A stretch of 9,737 nt of DNA from assembly GCA_002491065.1 (NCBI GenBank), contig DKVF01000079.1, positions 26,741 to 36,477 of the forward strand. The letters are read 5' to 3'. The notes beneath the pieces were generated by a model. It searched no databases. It was not told the DNA's origin and saw nothing but the letters and a program-made list of their open reading frames with translations. Both the position numbers and the translations under genes were made by a program. Origin of the DNA: Peptococcaceae bacterium UBA7185 (GTDB lineage Bacteria; Bacillota; Peptococcia; Peptococcales; Peptococcaceae). Of this stretch, positions 1 through 5,387 are shown piece by piece; position 1 is the stretch's first letter; every line of letters starts with the position of its first letter.

Positions 1-34
1 TTTTGAAAATGTTTCACGTGAAACATTTTCAAAA
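1..34. promoter_or_regulatory. parS: parS centromere site within a 34-bp perfect palindrome
   Basis: Positions 10-25 read TGTTTCACGTGAAACA, an exact match to the 16-bp parS consensus bound by ParB/Spo0J in Bacillota (TGTTNCACGTGAAACA). ParB loads there, spreads as a CTP-dependent clamp and recruits SMC for origin segregation. The symmetry extends beyond the core: bases 1-17 and 18-34 are exact reverse complements, and the palindrome may continue off the window edge. No T-tract follows on the plus strand, so a terminator role is unlikely there, though a hairpin in the transcript of the leftward gene ending at 82 is possible. parS sites cluster near oriC, which fits the abrB-metG-tatD context. 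The core match is direct observation; the function is inferred from the consensus. Confidence 0.88.
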
Positions 35-81
35 TAAAATCACGTGCCGCACAACAAAACAAAAATTCTTTTCATCCTAAA

Positions 82-828
82 TCAATATCCCAAAATAAAC
101 AACCGCCCTACAGCCGCGCCTTCCCGCAAAAAATAATTCAGGCGCAATACCGGCAATGTCGTCTCCGCAGGTACGCCCAAAGCCGTAAAGCCTGCCTTAT
201 CTGCCCAATATTTAGCGCGATAGAGATGATACTCACTGCTCACCACCGCCACCGTCTGCGGCAAGGTACCGTCGTTCAATTCCCGCAACAGCACCGCCGA
301 GTACATAAAATTTTCCCGTGTTGTAGCAGATTTTTCCTCTTTATATAATCGTGACCCATCAAGGCCATTGGAAAGCAGCCAGCGATACATTGCCTCTGCC
401 TCGCTGAGTTCTTCGCCGGGGCCTTGTCCTCCACTTAACACCGCTTTCCCATCAGGATGGGCTTCCAACCATTCCTTTGCTGCCGTCAGGCGATTGTACA
501 ACGATAAAGACGGCGTGCTACCATTCACACCAGCCCCCAGCACAATCAAATACTCCGCATCGGCAGGGATATCTCCAAGGGATGCCATTACAATGGGAAC
601 TTCCAAAAAGCCCAACACCATTACACCCACAAGGACGCAACCTGCCAGCCCCTTTTTCATCCACTGCTTCGGCGCATATTCAAACAATACTACAAATAAC
701 GCACATCCAGCCAAAAGCAGCGCAATCGTTTGATAGCCAATCAACACAAAACGAAAAAAGCAAGCCAACACAAGAAACCCTGCTGCCAACGGTAAAGAAA
801 ATTTCCTAAACTTTTCTTTATTCTCCAT
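82..828 (-). CDS. YdcF/SanA-like DUF218 membrane protein
   Basis: A 248-residue protein of the YdcF/SanA/ElyC (DUF218) superfamily. The N-terminal third is hydrophobic, with about three membrane segments near residues 11-30, 33-50 and 60-82. The DUF218 domain follows: YLIVLGAGV (93-101) with a downstream YNRL, the LSGGQG loop (131-136), SEAEAM (142-147), a KSATTRENF stretch (166-174) and the VVSSEYHLYRA strand (195-205). The family has a Rossmann-like fold and is linked to envelope or cell-wall lipid carrier metabolism in Gram-negatives; the reaction is not established, so only the family is called. The start is the ATG at 826-828, preceded by GGGAGG five bases upstream. An in-frame upstream ATG at 903 would lie inside the abrB terminator and lacks a ribosome binding site. 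It follows abrB in the same orientation but is separated from it by a strong hairpin, so it probably has its own promoter. Confidence 0.85.
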   Translation of the reverse strand: MENKEKFRKFSLPLAAGFLVLACFFRFVLIGYQTIALLLAGCALFVVLFEYAPKQWMKKGLAGCVLVGVMVLGFLEVPIVMASLGDIPADAEYLIVLGAGVNGSTPSLSLYNRLTAAKEWLEAHPDGKAVLSGGQGPGEELSEAEAMYRWLLSNGLDGSRLYKEEKSATTRENFMYSAVLLRELNDGTLPQTVAVVSSEYHLYRAKYWADKAGFTALGVPAETTLPVLRLNYFLREGAAVGRLFILGY

Positions 829-874
829 AACATCCTCCCGTTTCACACGAAAGCCTACATAACATATATAATAG

Positions 875-918
875 AAAAGGGGGTTCATACGAGATCCTCG
901 CATGAAAGCCCCCTTTTT
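875..918. terminator. bidirectional Rho-independent terminator after abrB
   Basis: The inverted repeat pairs AAAAGGGGGTTCAT (875-888) with ATGAAAGCCCCCTTTTT (902-918), allowing a small bulge, and is capped by a perfect CGAG-ATC-CTCG hairpin at 890-900. Runs of T follow the stem on either strand. It lies about 25 bases past the abrB stop codon in the leftward direction, so its obvious job is to end abrB transcription and insulate the DUF218 gene. Confidence 0.85.
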
Positions 919-942
919 ATATTCAAAGGATTTACAAAAATT

Positions 943-1209
943 TTAGATGATGTTGCTGGCAGTATCCAAATTTTCTACCATTTTCTTTACACACTCGGTG
1001 CAAACCAATTTTCCTTTATAATTCTGTACATTTTCGACGCTATTACAAAAAATGCAAGCAGGTTCATACTTTTTCAAAACGATTTTTTCATTGTCAGTAT
1101 AAATTTCCAGAGCATCTTTTTCATCAATACCCAGCGTTCTTCTCAATTCAATAGGAATTACCACTCTTCCTAACTCATCCACTTTGCGCACGATACCCGT
1201 TGATTTCAT
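943..1209 (-). CDS. abrB: AbrB-family transition-state regulator with zinc-ribbon-like tail
   Basis: An 88-residue protein. Residues 1-50 form the AbrB/SpoVT swapped-hairpin DNA-binding domain and match Bacillus AbrB almost word for word (MKSTGIVRKVDELGRVVIPI, then ELRRTLGI). This family represses many stationary-phase and adaptation genes by binding AT-rich bent DNA. The C-terminal half differs from Bacillus AbrB: C52-x2-C55 and C70-x2-C73 form a CxxC-x14-CxxC pair typical of a small zinc ribbon, as seen in many clostridial AbrB proteins. The start is the ATG at 1207-1209, with AAGGAGG at 1219-1225 and a 9-base spacer. An upstream in-frame ATG at 1314 lies in the -35 region and is rejected. 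The gene has its own promoter (1286-1314) and terminator (875-918). The abrB-metG-tatD neighbourhood is that of Bacillus. Confidence 0.93.
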   Translation of the reverse strand: MKSTGIVRKVDELGRVVIPIELRRTLGIDEKDALEIYTDNEKIVLKKYEPACIFCNSVENVQNYKGKLVCTECVKKMVENLDTASNII

Positions 1210-1285
1210 AAAATCTTTCCTCCTTATTTTTTCATAAATCCAGTTATTTATAACAGAGCTTACATTCTTTTCTAGCTCTGTATAA

Positions 1286-1314
1286 ATAATATCATTTTTC
1301 GCGAAAAAAGTCAA
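1286..1314 (-). promoter_or_regulatory. sigmaA promoter of abrB with palindromic spacer
   Basis: On the minus strand, TTGACT (1309-1314) and TATTAT (1286-1291) are separated by exactly 17 bp, giving a start near 1279 and a leader of about 70 bases before the abrB ATG. The spacer holds a perfect 14-bp palindrome, TTTTTCGCGAAAAA (1295-1308), placed where a bound protein would block RNA polymerase. It could be an operator, possibly for autoregulation, but nothing in the sequence shows which protein binds it. Confidence 0.8.
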
Positions 1315-1497
1315 TCAAAAATGTTGAAAAGTGTAAATATTTTCAAATCTTCATCCTCTTTCTTTTTCAACAATTCCTGAAAAAATGACTTGACGGACAG
1401 CTCGTCTTTTTCTATAACTATATTTTACATTTACTTAAAATATACCAGTTATGCAAAGAAAGGTAGAGTACCCTGCACACTGCTCTTAGAAAACTGA
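1304..1497. repeat. ~190-bp direct repeat, left copy (truncated metG leader)
   Basis: This segment aligns collinearly with 4838-5030 over its whole length, at roughly 80-85% identity by eye with only one- or two-base indels. Long shared blocks include AAAAAAGTCAATCAAAAATG (1304-1323), CAGCTCGTCTTTTTCTATA-type promoter sequence and AAAATATACCAGTTATGCAA (1437-1456). The right copy is the promoter and 5' side of the metG T-box leader. The left copy starts inside the abrB promoter, so that it includes the abrB -35 box. Beyond 1497 weaker collinear similarity can be traced: GTTCA at 1512 versus 5045, GTTCC at 1529 versus 5058, AACAT at 1538 versus 5068, GATTC at 1568 versus 5097. This suggests an eroded Stem I. 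There is no T-box motif or antiterminator in the left copy. Confidence 0.9.
1390..1418 (+). promoter_or_regulatory. duplicated metG-type promoter, orphaned
   Basis: TTGACG (1390-1395) and TATAAC (1413-1418) with a 17-bp spacer correspond base for base to the metG promoter at 4923-4951, apart from a one-base insertion around the -10 box. Rightward transcription from about 1425 would run through the decayed Stem I and then antisense into the 3' end of the hydrolase gene. No rightward gene follows. Whether it is active cannot be told from the sequence. Confidence 0.6.
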
Positions 1498-1575
1498 GTC
1501 ATTCACCGCGCGTTCATAATCCCATTCTGTTCCCGTAAACATCAAAATAAACGGCAAAAAACTGTGGGATTCTCA
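1419..1575 (+). pseudogene. vestigial T-box leader (Stem I relic)
   Basis: The 5' side of Stem I is preserved, including GCAAAGAAAGGTAGAGTACC (1453-1472) with the loop E type AGTA at 1467-1470. The equivalent of the metG specifier region is degraded: the aligned triplet reads ATC at 1541-1543 where metG has ATG. No GGTGG T-box sequence or leader terminator follows. It is therefore a broken copy of a T-box riboswitch rather than a working one. The part up to about 1497 is clearly homologous; the remainder is weak similarity and could be chance. Confidence 0.5.
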
Positions 1576-1599
1576 TAACAAGCATCAAAATCCCACAGT
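1556..1599 (-). terminator. Rho-independent terminator of the hydrolase/transporter operon
   Basis: A perfect 11-bp stem pairs ACTGTGGGATT (1561-1571) with AATCCCACAGT (1589-1599) around a 17-base loop. Read leftward, the stem is followed by a run of T residues (1556-1561 on the minus strand). It lies about 55 bases past the stop codon of the hydrolase gene. Read rightward there is no T-run, so it should not stop transcription from the orphan promoter at 1390-1418. Confidence 0.85.
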
Positions 1600-1653
1600 A
1601 TGATAAAATTCTCTATTATCCTGATAAAAATTTTCTGAAAGTTCAGGCCTCTT

Positions 1654-2502
1654 CTATTCCAAATCCAATAGTCTCGCTGCATTATGATACAGAACTTTTT
1701 CCAGTACGTCCGATTTGAATCCACTGTTTTGATAACACTGTATGCCATCCTGCATGGAAATCAACGGATAGGTTGTGCCATATAAAATCTTATCCTGTAA
1801 AATATAATTGGCAGCCTGCACATATTCCTGACAGCCGGGTACATTTAACTGATAAATATCCGGACAAATATAGAGATTGTCCCTTTCAAAAGCCAGCGCA
1901 CAGATTTGTGTCACCCAAGGCCAGCCGCCGTGGCAAACCACAACCCGCAATTTTGGAAAATCCCGCACTACCTGATCTATCACCTGCGGCATGTAATAGG
2001 TAGAATCTGGGCTTCCCAAACCACCAAAGGTAATAGCTGTTAAAATATTTTCCTGCTCTAATTTCTCATATAACGGATACATCTGCTTCTCATCGTTAGC
2101 ATAAAATGCTTTTTGATTTTTATAAATGGACGGCTCTAGCAATACTCCCTTACAAGGCCCCTGCACCACATAATGTTCTATCTCCTGCAAAGCTGTTGTT
2201 GTATCCTGCACATCCAAACCAGCCATACCAATGAACTGTTCTGGATATATCTGCAGCAAATCTATCAAGTCCTCATTTGTGCTTTCTGGATTATCAGCAC
2301 GTCGAATGGGAACACAGGCTTTCACCACATCCCATTGTACCATTTCCTGCACCAACTCTTCTAAAGAACGATGCAGCGCAGAAGCCGAAACCCTTGCACC
2401 ATATTTAGGAGACAAATATTGGTCAATACTTTCAATATCTGTATACAAGTAATCCTTCAAATAGCCTTTAAAAGGCGGTCGTACACGAAAATCAATAATC
2501 AT
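1654..2502 (-). CDS. amidohydrolase-2-like TIM-barrel protein with non-canonical active site
   Basis: A 282-residue protein with the shape of the amidohydrolase 2 family (ACMSD-like metal-dependent hydrolases and decarboxylases). It has an N-terminal strand IIDFRVRPP (2-10), a middle barrel section, VVVCHGGWPWV (187-197) as the family's CHGG strand, AFERDNLY (204-211), and the end signature KILYGTTYP (238-246) followed by NAARLLDLE. Key ligands deviate: the usual HxH on strand 1 is R6-V7-R8, and the usual Asp in GTDYP or GSDFP is T244, while H191 remains. It may bind metal differently, have changed chemistry, or act non-catalytically. The start ATG (2500-2502) has GAGGAG just upstream. It begins 22 bases after the transporter stop with no room for a promoter, so the two are almost surely one transcript. 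The substrate is unknown; a carboxylate or lactone-type compound taken up by the neighbouring transporter is inference. Confidence 0.75.
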   Translation of the reverse strand: MIIDFRVRPPFKGYLKDYLYTDIESIDQYLSPKYGARVSASALHRSLEELVQEMVQWDVVKACVPIRRADNPESTNEDLIDLLQIYPEQFIGMAGLDVQDTTTALQEIEHYVVQGPCKGVLLEPSIYKNQKAFYANDEKQMYPLYEKLEQENILTAITFGGLGSPDSTYYMPQVIDQVVRDFPKLRVVVCHGGWPWVTQICALAFERDNLYICPDIYQLNVPGCQEYVQAANYILQDKILYGTTYPLISMQDGIQCYQNSGFKSDVLEKVLYHNAARLLDLE

Positions 2503-2524
2503 GCTCTTACACTCCTCTCCGTTC

Positions 2525-3898
2525 TCAAAGCAAGCCCATAAACATCCAATAAGGTACGCCTAACGCCAAAATATACAGCAAACAAACAACCATCTTGCAA
2601 CCCATAACTTTCATAAAATCTTTCAAATAAATATTCCCAAAACCAAAGGTGATAATCCATAAGGTAGATTCATAAGGGAATAGCAAATTATTTGTAGCTT
2701 CATATAATGTATATAAAATCGGATAGGGATTCACGCCCAAATCCAAACAAATTTGTACCAATGGCGGACTAAACACCGCAAATTCGGCGCCAGGCGTCAT
2801 CAGGAAATTTCCCGCTGTAATGATAATCCAGGTTAAACCCACAAACACAAAGCTATTGGCATTTTCCAAAAGCGGCAACACAAGTTGTGAGAATACCGGA
2901 CCAATGCCGACTTCATTAGCTGCGCTACCAATGCTCATACAAGCAGTAATGAAAATTAAAGTACCAAAATTAACATTGGTAATATCCGTTTTCTCTCCAA
3001 TATGAAATCCCGGAAAAAACAGGATAAACGGCGCTATCAAAAATCCATACATCATATCAATACCATGAAGTTGGGTTGTAAACAAGAAAGCCAGTAGCAA
3101 CACCAAAATCACAAGCACTTTCTTTTCATCTTTAGAAATTGCTGGCATTGCCCGTAATTGTTCCACAAAATATCGTTTCCCCTCAATTTTCTTTTCTGGC
3201 TTCATCAGCTTGATGGTCATAAATCCTAATACATAGCAAAGGGGAATAAACACGACATTCTGCACAAAAAAATCCACATATCCCAACGGTAACGGTGTAA
3301 CAGTAGAGGCAATTCCAAACAAAAAGCCCATTCCGTTAGGCGTATAAATGAAATTACCTGCTTCCAAAAATCCCATCATTGTAGCAATCATAATCCCGGC
3401 TGAAGCTTTAGATTTTCCTAATTCCAGAGCTTGACAAATGCCGTAAGCAATGCCGATTAACGCGATTCCTGTCAATGTTCCTGGCACCAATAAATTAATA
3501 AAAATGCTTAACGTAATCAAACCATAAATAATCCCCGCGTAAGTTCCGCCTGTCTTTGCAATACACCAGTAAGCCATCCGTTTCATCAGCGTTGTGCGCT
3601 GCACAATATTCACCAATACCAAGCTCCCAAAAACCATCCACGGAATTGTGCCTGTCCAACTGGATAATACTGTAGCCAAAGGCGCCACACCAAACAACGC
3701 ATATCCAAACATCAAACAAATAGAGGCAATCGCAATATCTACAGTATCAAAAATAAACATCAAAATTGAAAATGTTGTAATGATCAGAAAATTACGCATT
3801 GGCAGGGTAAAGGTTTCTGAAACAGGAATGAAAACAAGAAAAAGCGGAATTAAGACAGTAACTAACCATTTTATCATTATCGTTTTGTCTTTACTCAT
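2525..3898 (-). CDS. DASS/SLC13-like anion (carboxylate) transporter
   Basis: A 457-residue, very hydrophobic protein with about 11-13 membrane segments and short charged loops; the longest is the central KLMKPEKKIEGKRYFVEQLR loop. Length, the two-halved layout and the closing FPYESTLWIITFGFGNIYLKDFMKVMG region resemble the divalent anion:Na+ symporter (DASS, SLC13) family, which carries di- and tricarboxylates or sulfate across the inner membrane. The SNT motifs that hold substrate and sodium in typical members are not seen. At the positions I would align are LVPGTLTG in the first half and FLMTPGAEFA in the second, so substrate and coupling ion may differ. Of two tandem ATGs, the one at 3896-3898 is 7 bases from AGAAGG (3906-3911); the ATG at 3901 leaves only 4 and is the alternative. 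It is the first gene of a two-gene operon with the hydrolase, divergent from the TetR gene. Confidence 0.75.
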   Translation of the reverse strand: MSKDKTIMIKWLVTVLIPLFLVFIPVSETFTLPMRNFLIITTFSILMFIFDTVDIAIASICLMFGYALFGVAPLATVLSSWTGTIPWMVFGSLVLVNIVQRTTLMKRMAYWCIAKTGGTYAGIIYGLITLSIFINLLVPGTLTGIALIGIAYGICQALELGKSKASAGIMIATMMGFLEAGNFIYTPNGMGFLFGIASTVTPLPLGYVDFFVQNVVFIPLCYVLGFMTIKLMKPEKKIEGKRYFVEQLRAMPAISKDEKKVLVILVLLLAFLFTTQLHGIDMMYGFLIAPFILFFPGFHIGEKTDITNVNFGTLIFITACMSIGSAANEVGIGPVFSQLVLPLLENANSFVFVGLTWIIITAGNFLMTPGAEFAVFSPPLVQICLDLGVNPYPILYTLYEATNNLLFPYESTLWIITFGFGNIYLKDFMKVMGCKMVVCLLYILALGVPYWMFMGLL

Positions 3899-3935
3899 CA
3901 TACTACCTTCTTTCTTAGTTTTTCAGAAAACAACT

Positions 3936-3947
3936 CTCAGCGCTGAG
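3936..3947. promoter_or_regulatory. 12-bp palindrome, candidate TetR operator
   Basis: CTCAGCGCTGAG is a perfect palindrome in an otherwise AT-rich divergent intergenic region. It sits about 10 bases downstream of the best -10 box for the transporter (3957-3962), covering the likely transcription start and early leader, which is a good place for repression. It is a candidate binding site for the adjacent TetR protein; binding is inference from position and symmetry. Confidence 0.5.
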
Positions 3948-3956
3948 TATATTTTA

Positions 3957-3985
3957 ATTATAGAAACTTTCTTTTAGCAGGAATA
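3957..3985 (-). promoter_or_regulatory. putative promoter of transporter-hydrolase operon
   Basis: On the minus strand a perfect TATAAT lies at 3957-3962, with a poor -35 (TATTCC at 3980-3985, 17-bp spacer). The weak -35 would fit a promoter that is low or needs an activator. The predicted start near 3950 falls at the edge of the 12-bp palindrome. Confidence 0.45.
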
Positions 3986-4097
3986 GTAACAACCTAATCT
4001 TATCTGTTTTAAGTTTGGACATCTAAAAAGTTCTGTTATACAATGAAACAAAATTGGCAAACTGTCTCACAAAAAAAAACCGAAAATCTATTATTTT

Positions 4098-4106
4098 TGT
4101 TATAAT
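4098..4106 (+). promoter_or_regulatory. extended -10 promoter of the TetR-family gene
   Basis: TGTTATAAT (4098-4106) is a perfect extended -10 element (TGn followed by TATAAT), which can work without a good -35 box; none is seen 17 bp upstream. It gives a leader of about 30 bases before the ATG at 4144. Confidence 0.6.
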
Positions 4107-4143
4107 AAATCTTAATAAGGACTTATAAGGAAGGAGGATTTCT

Positions 4144-4722
4144 ATGGTTTGCCGACAAACGACCAAACAGCTTTTATTCGAATCGTTCCGAGAATTGGCT
4201 GCGACAATATCTTTAGATGACATTTCTGTCAACGACATCGTACAGAACTGCGGTACTTCCCGTGCTACATTTTATCGGTACTTTCAAGATAAATACGACT
4301 TAATGACGCAATATTACTGTCAGCAAATTGATTGTATTTGCCAGAAGCATCTTTTTGAAAATGACGACCTAGCCAGTATGCAGGCAGAATATAATGCCTA
4401 TATTCTGCAAAACCTCAATTACTTTCGCAATCTTTCCAAATATGACGGTCAAAATAATGTGTTTGACACCATCTATTCTTACTGTGTGAACATGCATATA
4501 CATCACGCAAAAAAATATTATTCAAACGAAAAACTACCTGATGATTTGCTCTTTGCAATCCAATATCACGCTTTGGGCGGCATCAGTATGCTAAAGAAAT
4601 GGCTTAGTGGGGAAATGAAACTGACATTAGAGCAGTACAATGACTATTTTTCTAAATGTATGCCCAATATTATAAAAAATTTATACGCAAAATCTTCTTC
4701 TAGTGATGCCACAGATCTGTAG
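4144..4722 (+). CDS. TetR/AcrR-family transcriptional regulator
   Basis: A 192-residue protein. The N-terminal TetR DNA-binding domain covers roughly residues 4-58: helix 1 is TTKQLLFESFRELA (6-19), and the helix-turn-helix is ISVNDIVQNCGTSRATFYRYF (27-47), ending in the typical YRYFQDKYDL. The all-helical remainder (60-190) is the ligand-binding and dimer part; it resembles the DhaS-like group of TetR regulators, which contains both activators and repressors. Start: ATG at 4144 with AAGGAGG at 4131-4137, 6-base spacing. It is divergent from the transporter-hydrolase operon across about 240 bp, the usual layout for a local regulator that senses the transported or processed compound. The likely target site is the 3936-3947 palindrome. 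No convincing terminator is seen after it before the metG promoter, so read-through toward metG is possible. Confidence 0.9.
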   Translation: MVCRQTTKQLLFESFRELAATISLDDISVNDIVQNCGTSRATFYRYFQDKYDLMTQYYCQQIDCICQKHLFENDDLASMQAEYNAYILQNLNYFRNLSKYDGQNNVFDTIYSYCVNMHIHHAKKYYSNEKLPDDLLFAIQYHALGGISMLKKWLSGEMKLTLEQYNDYFSKCMPNIIKNLYAKSSSSDATDL

Positions 4723-4837
4723 CAGAAATACTTATAAAGAGTTCCCTTTTGTAACCAAAAAGGCCACATTCTATATTGTTGCGCCTGCTTTGCTCCTACT
4801 GGCTTTCAACACAAAAGGCATACAAAAAGACTATCCC

Positions 4838-5030
4838 AAAAAAGTCAATCAAAAATGTTGGAAAATGCAAATATTTTCAAATCTTCAGTATCTTTCTTTT
4901 TCAGTAATTCACGAAAAATGACTTGACGGATAGCTCGTCTTTTTCTATACTATATTTTATATTCATTTAAAATATACCAGTTATGCAAAGAAAGATAGAG
5001 TACCCGGCGCACTGCTGCCCAGAGAGCTGA
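4838..5030. repeat. ~190-bp direct repeat, right copy (metG promoter and leader start)
   Basis: This is the partner of 1304-1497 in the same orientation. It carries the intact metG promoter and the 5' strand of the T-box Stem I and continues into a complete riboswitch. At its left edge it also carries the sequence that forms the abrB -35 box in the other copy (AGTCAA, 4843-4848), but no matching -10 follows there, so the abrB promoter exists only in the left copy. The sequence before 4838 has no similarity to the abrB leader. The repeat pair brackets the transporter/hydrolase/TetR module. Confidence 0.9.
4923..4951 (+). promoter_or_regulatory. sigmaA promoter of metG
   Basis: TTGACG (4923-4928) and TATACT (4946-4951) are separated by exactly 17 bp, giving a start around 4957-4959, just before the T-box leader. 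The same promoter, with small changes, is duplicated at 1390-1418. Confidence 0.8.
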
Positions 5031-5214
5031 ACGTTTTGCTGTGAGTTCAGACTGTCAGTTCCGGCGAACATGAACCTGGAGCATGGCCTTTGGCCCGATT
5101 CATCTTCGTTAAAAGATGTGCTGAGATCTTGCACGGCAGCAACTGTGTAAGATGAAGCAGGGTGGTACCACGACATTGAACTCGTCCCTGTAGGAAACAG
5201 GAGCGAGTTTTTTT
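4958..5214 (+). promoter_or_regulatory. T-box riboswitch leader, methionine-specific
   Basis: A T-box leader controlling metG. Stem I runs from about 4985 to 5100. It has the loop E type AGTA (4999-5002), an AGAGAG segment (5021-5026), the distal hairpin TGAAC...GTTCA (5028-5049), and the specifier side GGCGAACATGAACC (5063-5076), in which ATG at 5070-5072 is the methionine specifier codon. The antiterminator region carries the conserved T-box AGGGTGGTACCACG (5159-5172); its TGGT bulge pairs with the tRNA ACCA end. A terminator follows at 5179-5214. Known mechanism: uncharged tRNA-Met pairs with both specifier and T-box, favours the antiterminator and allows read-through into metG; charged tRNA leaves the terminator formed. 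The codon identity agrees with the downstream gene. Confidence 0.93.
5179..5214 (+). terminator. T-box regulated terminator upstream of metG
   Basis: AACTCGTCCCTGT (5179-5191) pairs with ACAGGAGCGAGTT (5197-5209), with one G-U pair and one mismatch, a 5-base loop (5192-5196) and seven T residues (5208-5214). The left arm overlaps the sequence that would pair with the T-box in the antiterminator, as expected for mutually exclusive structures. Confidence 0.9.
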
Positions 5215-5387
5215 ATTGTCCACATCGTTTCTGCATCACACCGCAAAGCACCTGTACTCACTACAAAGGTCAGCATTTTTTCTTTTATTTCACAAAATCC
5301 TGGTATATCCCGCGCACAATGTCCACTATAAAAAGGAGAGCGACATTTCGTCTGCGCAGTACATTATTATTTTGAGGAGGCTTTTAT

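Noticed and set aside
36..52. Second CACGTG (41-46) as another parS site
   Set aside because: Only the central six bases match; both flanks depart from the parS consensus.
829..903. N-terminal extension of the DUF218 protein to an ATG at 903
   Set aside because: The extension overlaps the abrB terminator hairpin and has no ribosome binding site, whereas the ATG at 828 has GGGAGG at good spacing.
1210..1314. N-terminal extension of AbrB by 35 residues
   Set aside because: It would start at the -35 box of the abrB promoter, and the family begins at MKSTGIV, which has AAGGAGG upstream.
1542..1748. Small 68-codon open frame on the minus strand
   Set aside because: It overlaps the hydrolase 3' end in another frame and includes the terminator hairpin; no ribosome binding site or recognisable protein.
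4015..4042. Second TetR-gene promoter (TTGGAC, 16 bp, TATACA)
   Set aside because: Poor -35 and non-consensus -10; the extended -10 at 4098-4106 is better and closer.
4739..4762. CCTTTT/AAAAGG inverted repeat as a terminator of the TetR gene
   Set aside because: The stem is only about six AT-rich pairs and no T-run follows it.
1304..5030. Insertion sequence or CRISPR as the source of the repeated segments
   Set aside because: There are only two copies, far apart and in direct orientation, one of which is a functional promoter/leader; no transposase, terminal inverted repeats or regular spacers are seen.
5216..5387. Additional promoter or small gene between the T-box terminator and metG
   Set aside because: TATATC- and TATAAA-like hexamers occur but none has a matching -35, and no reading frame with a ribosome binding site is present.
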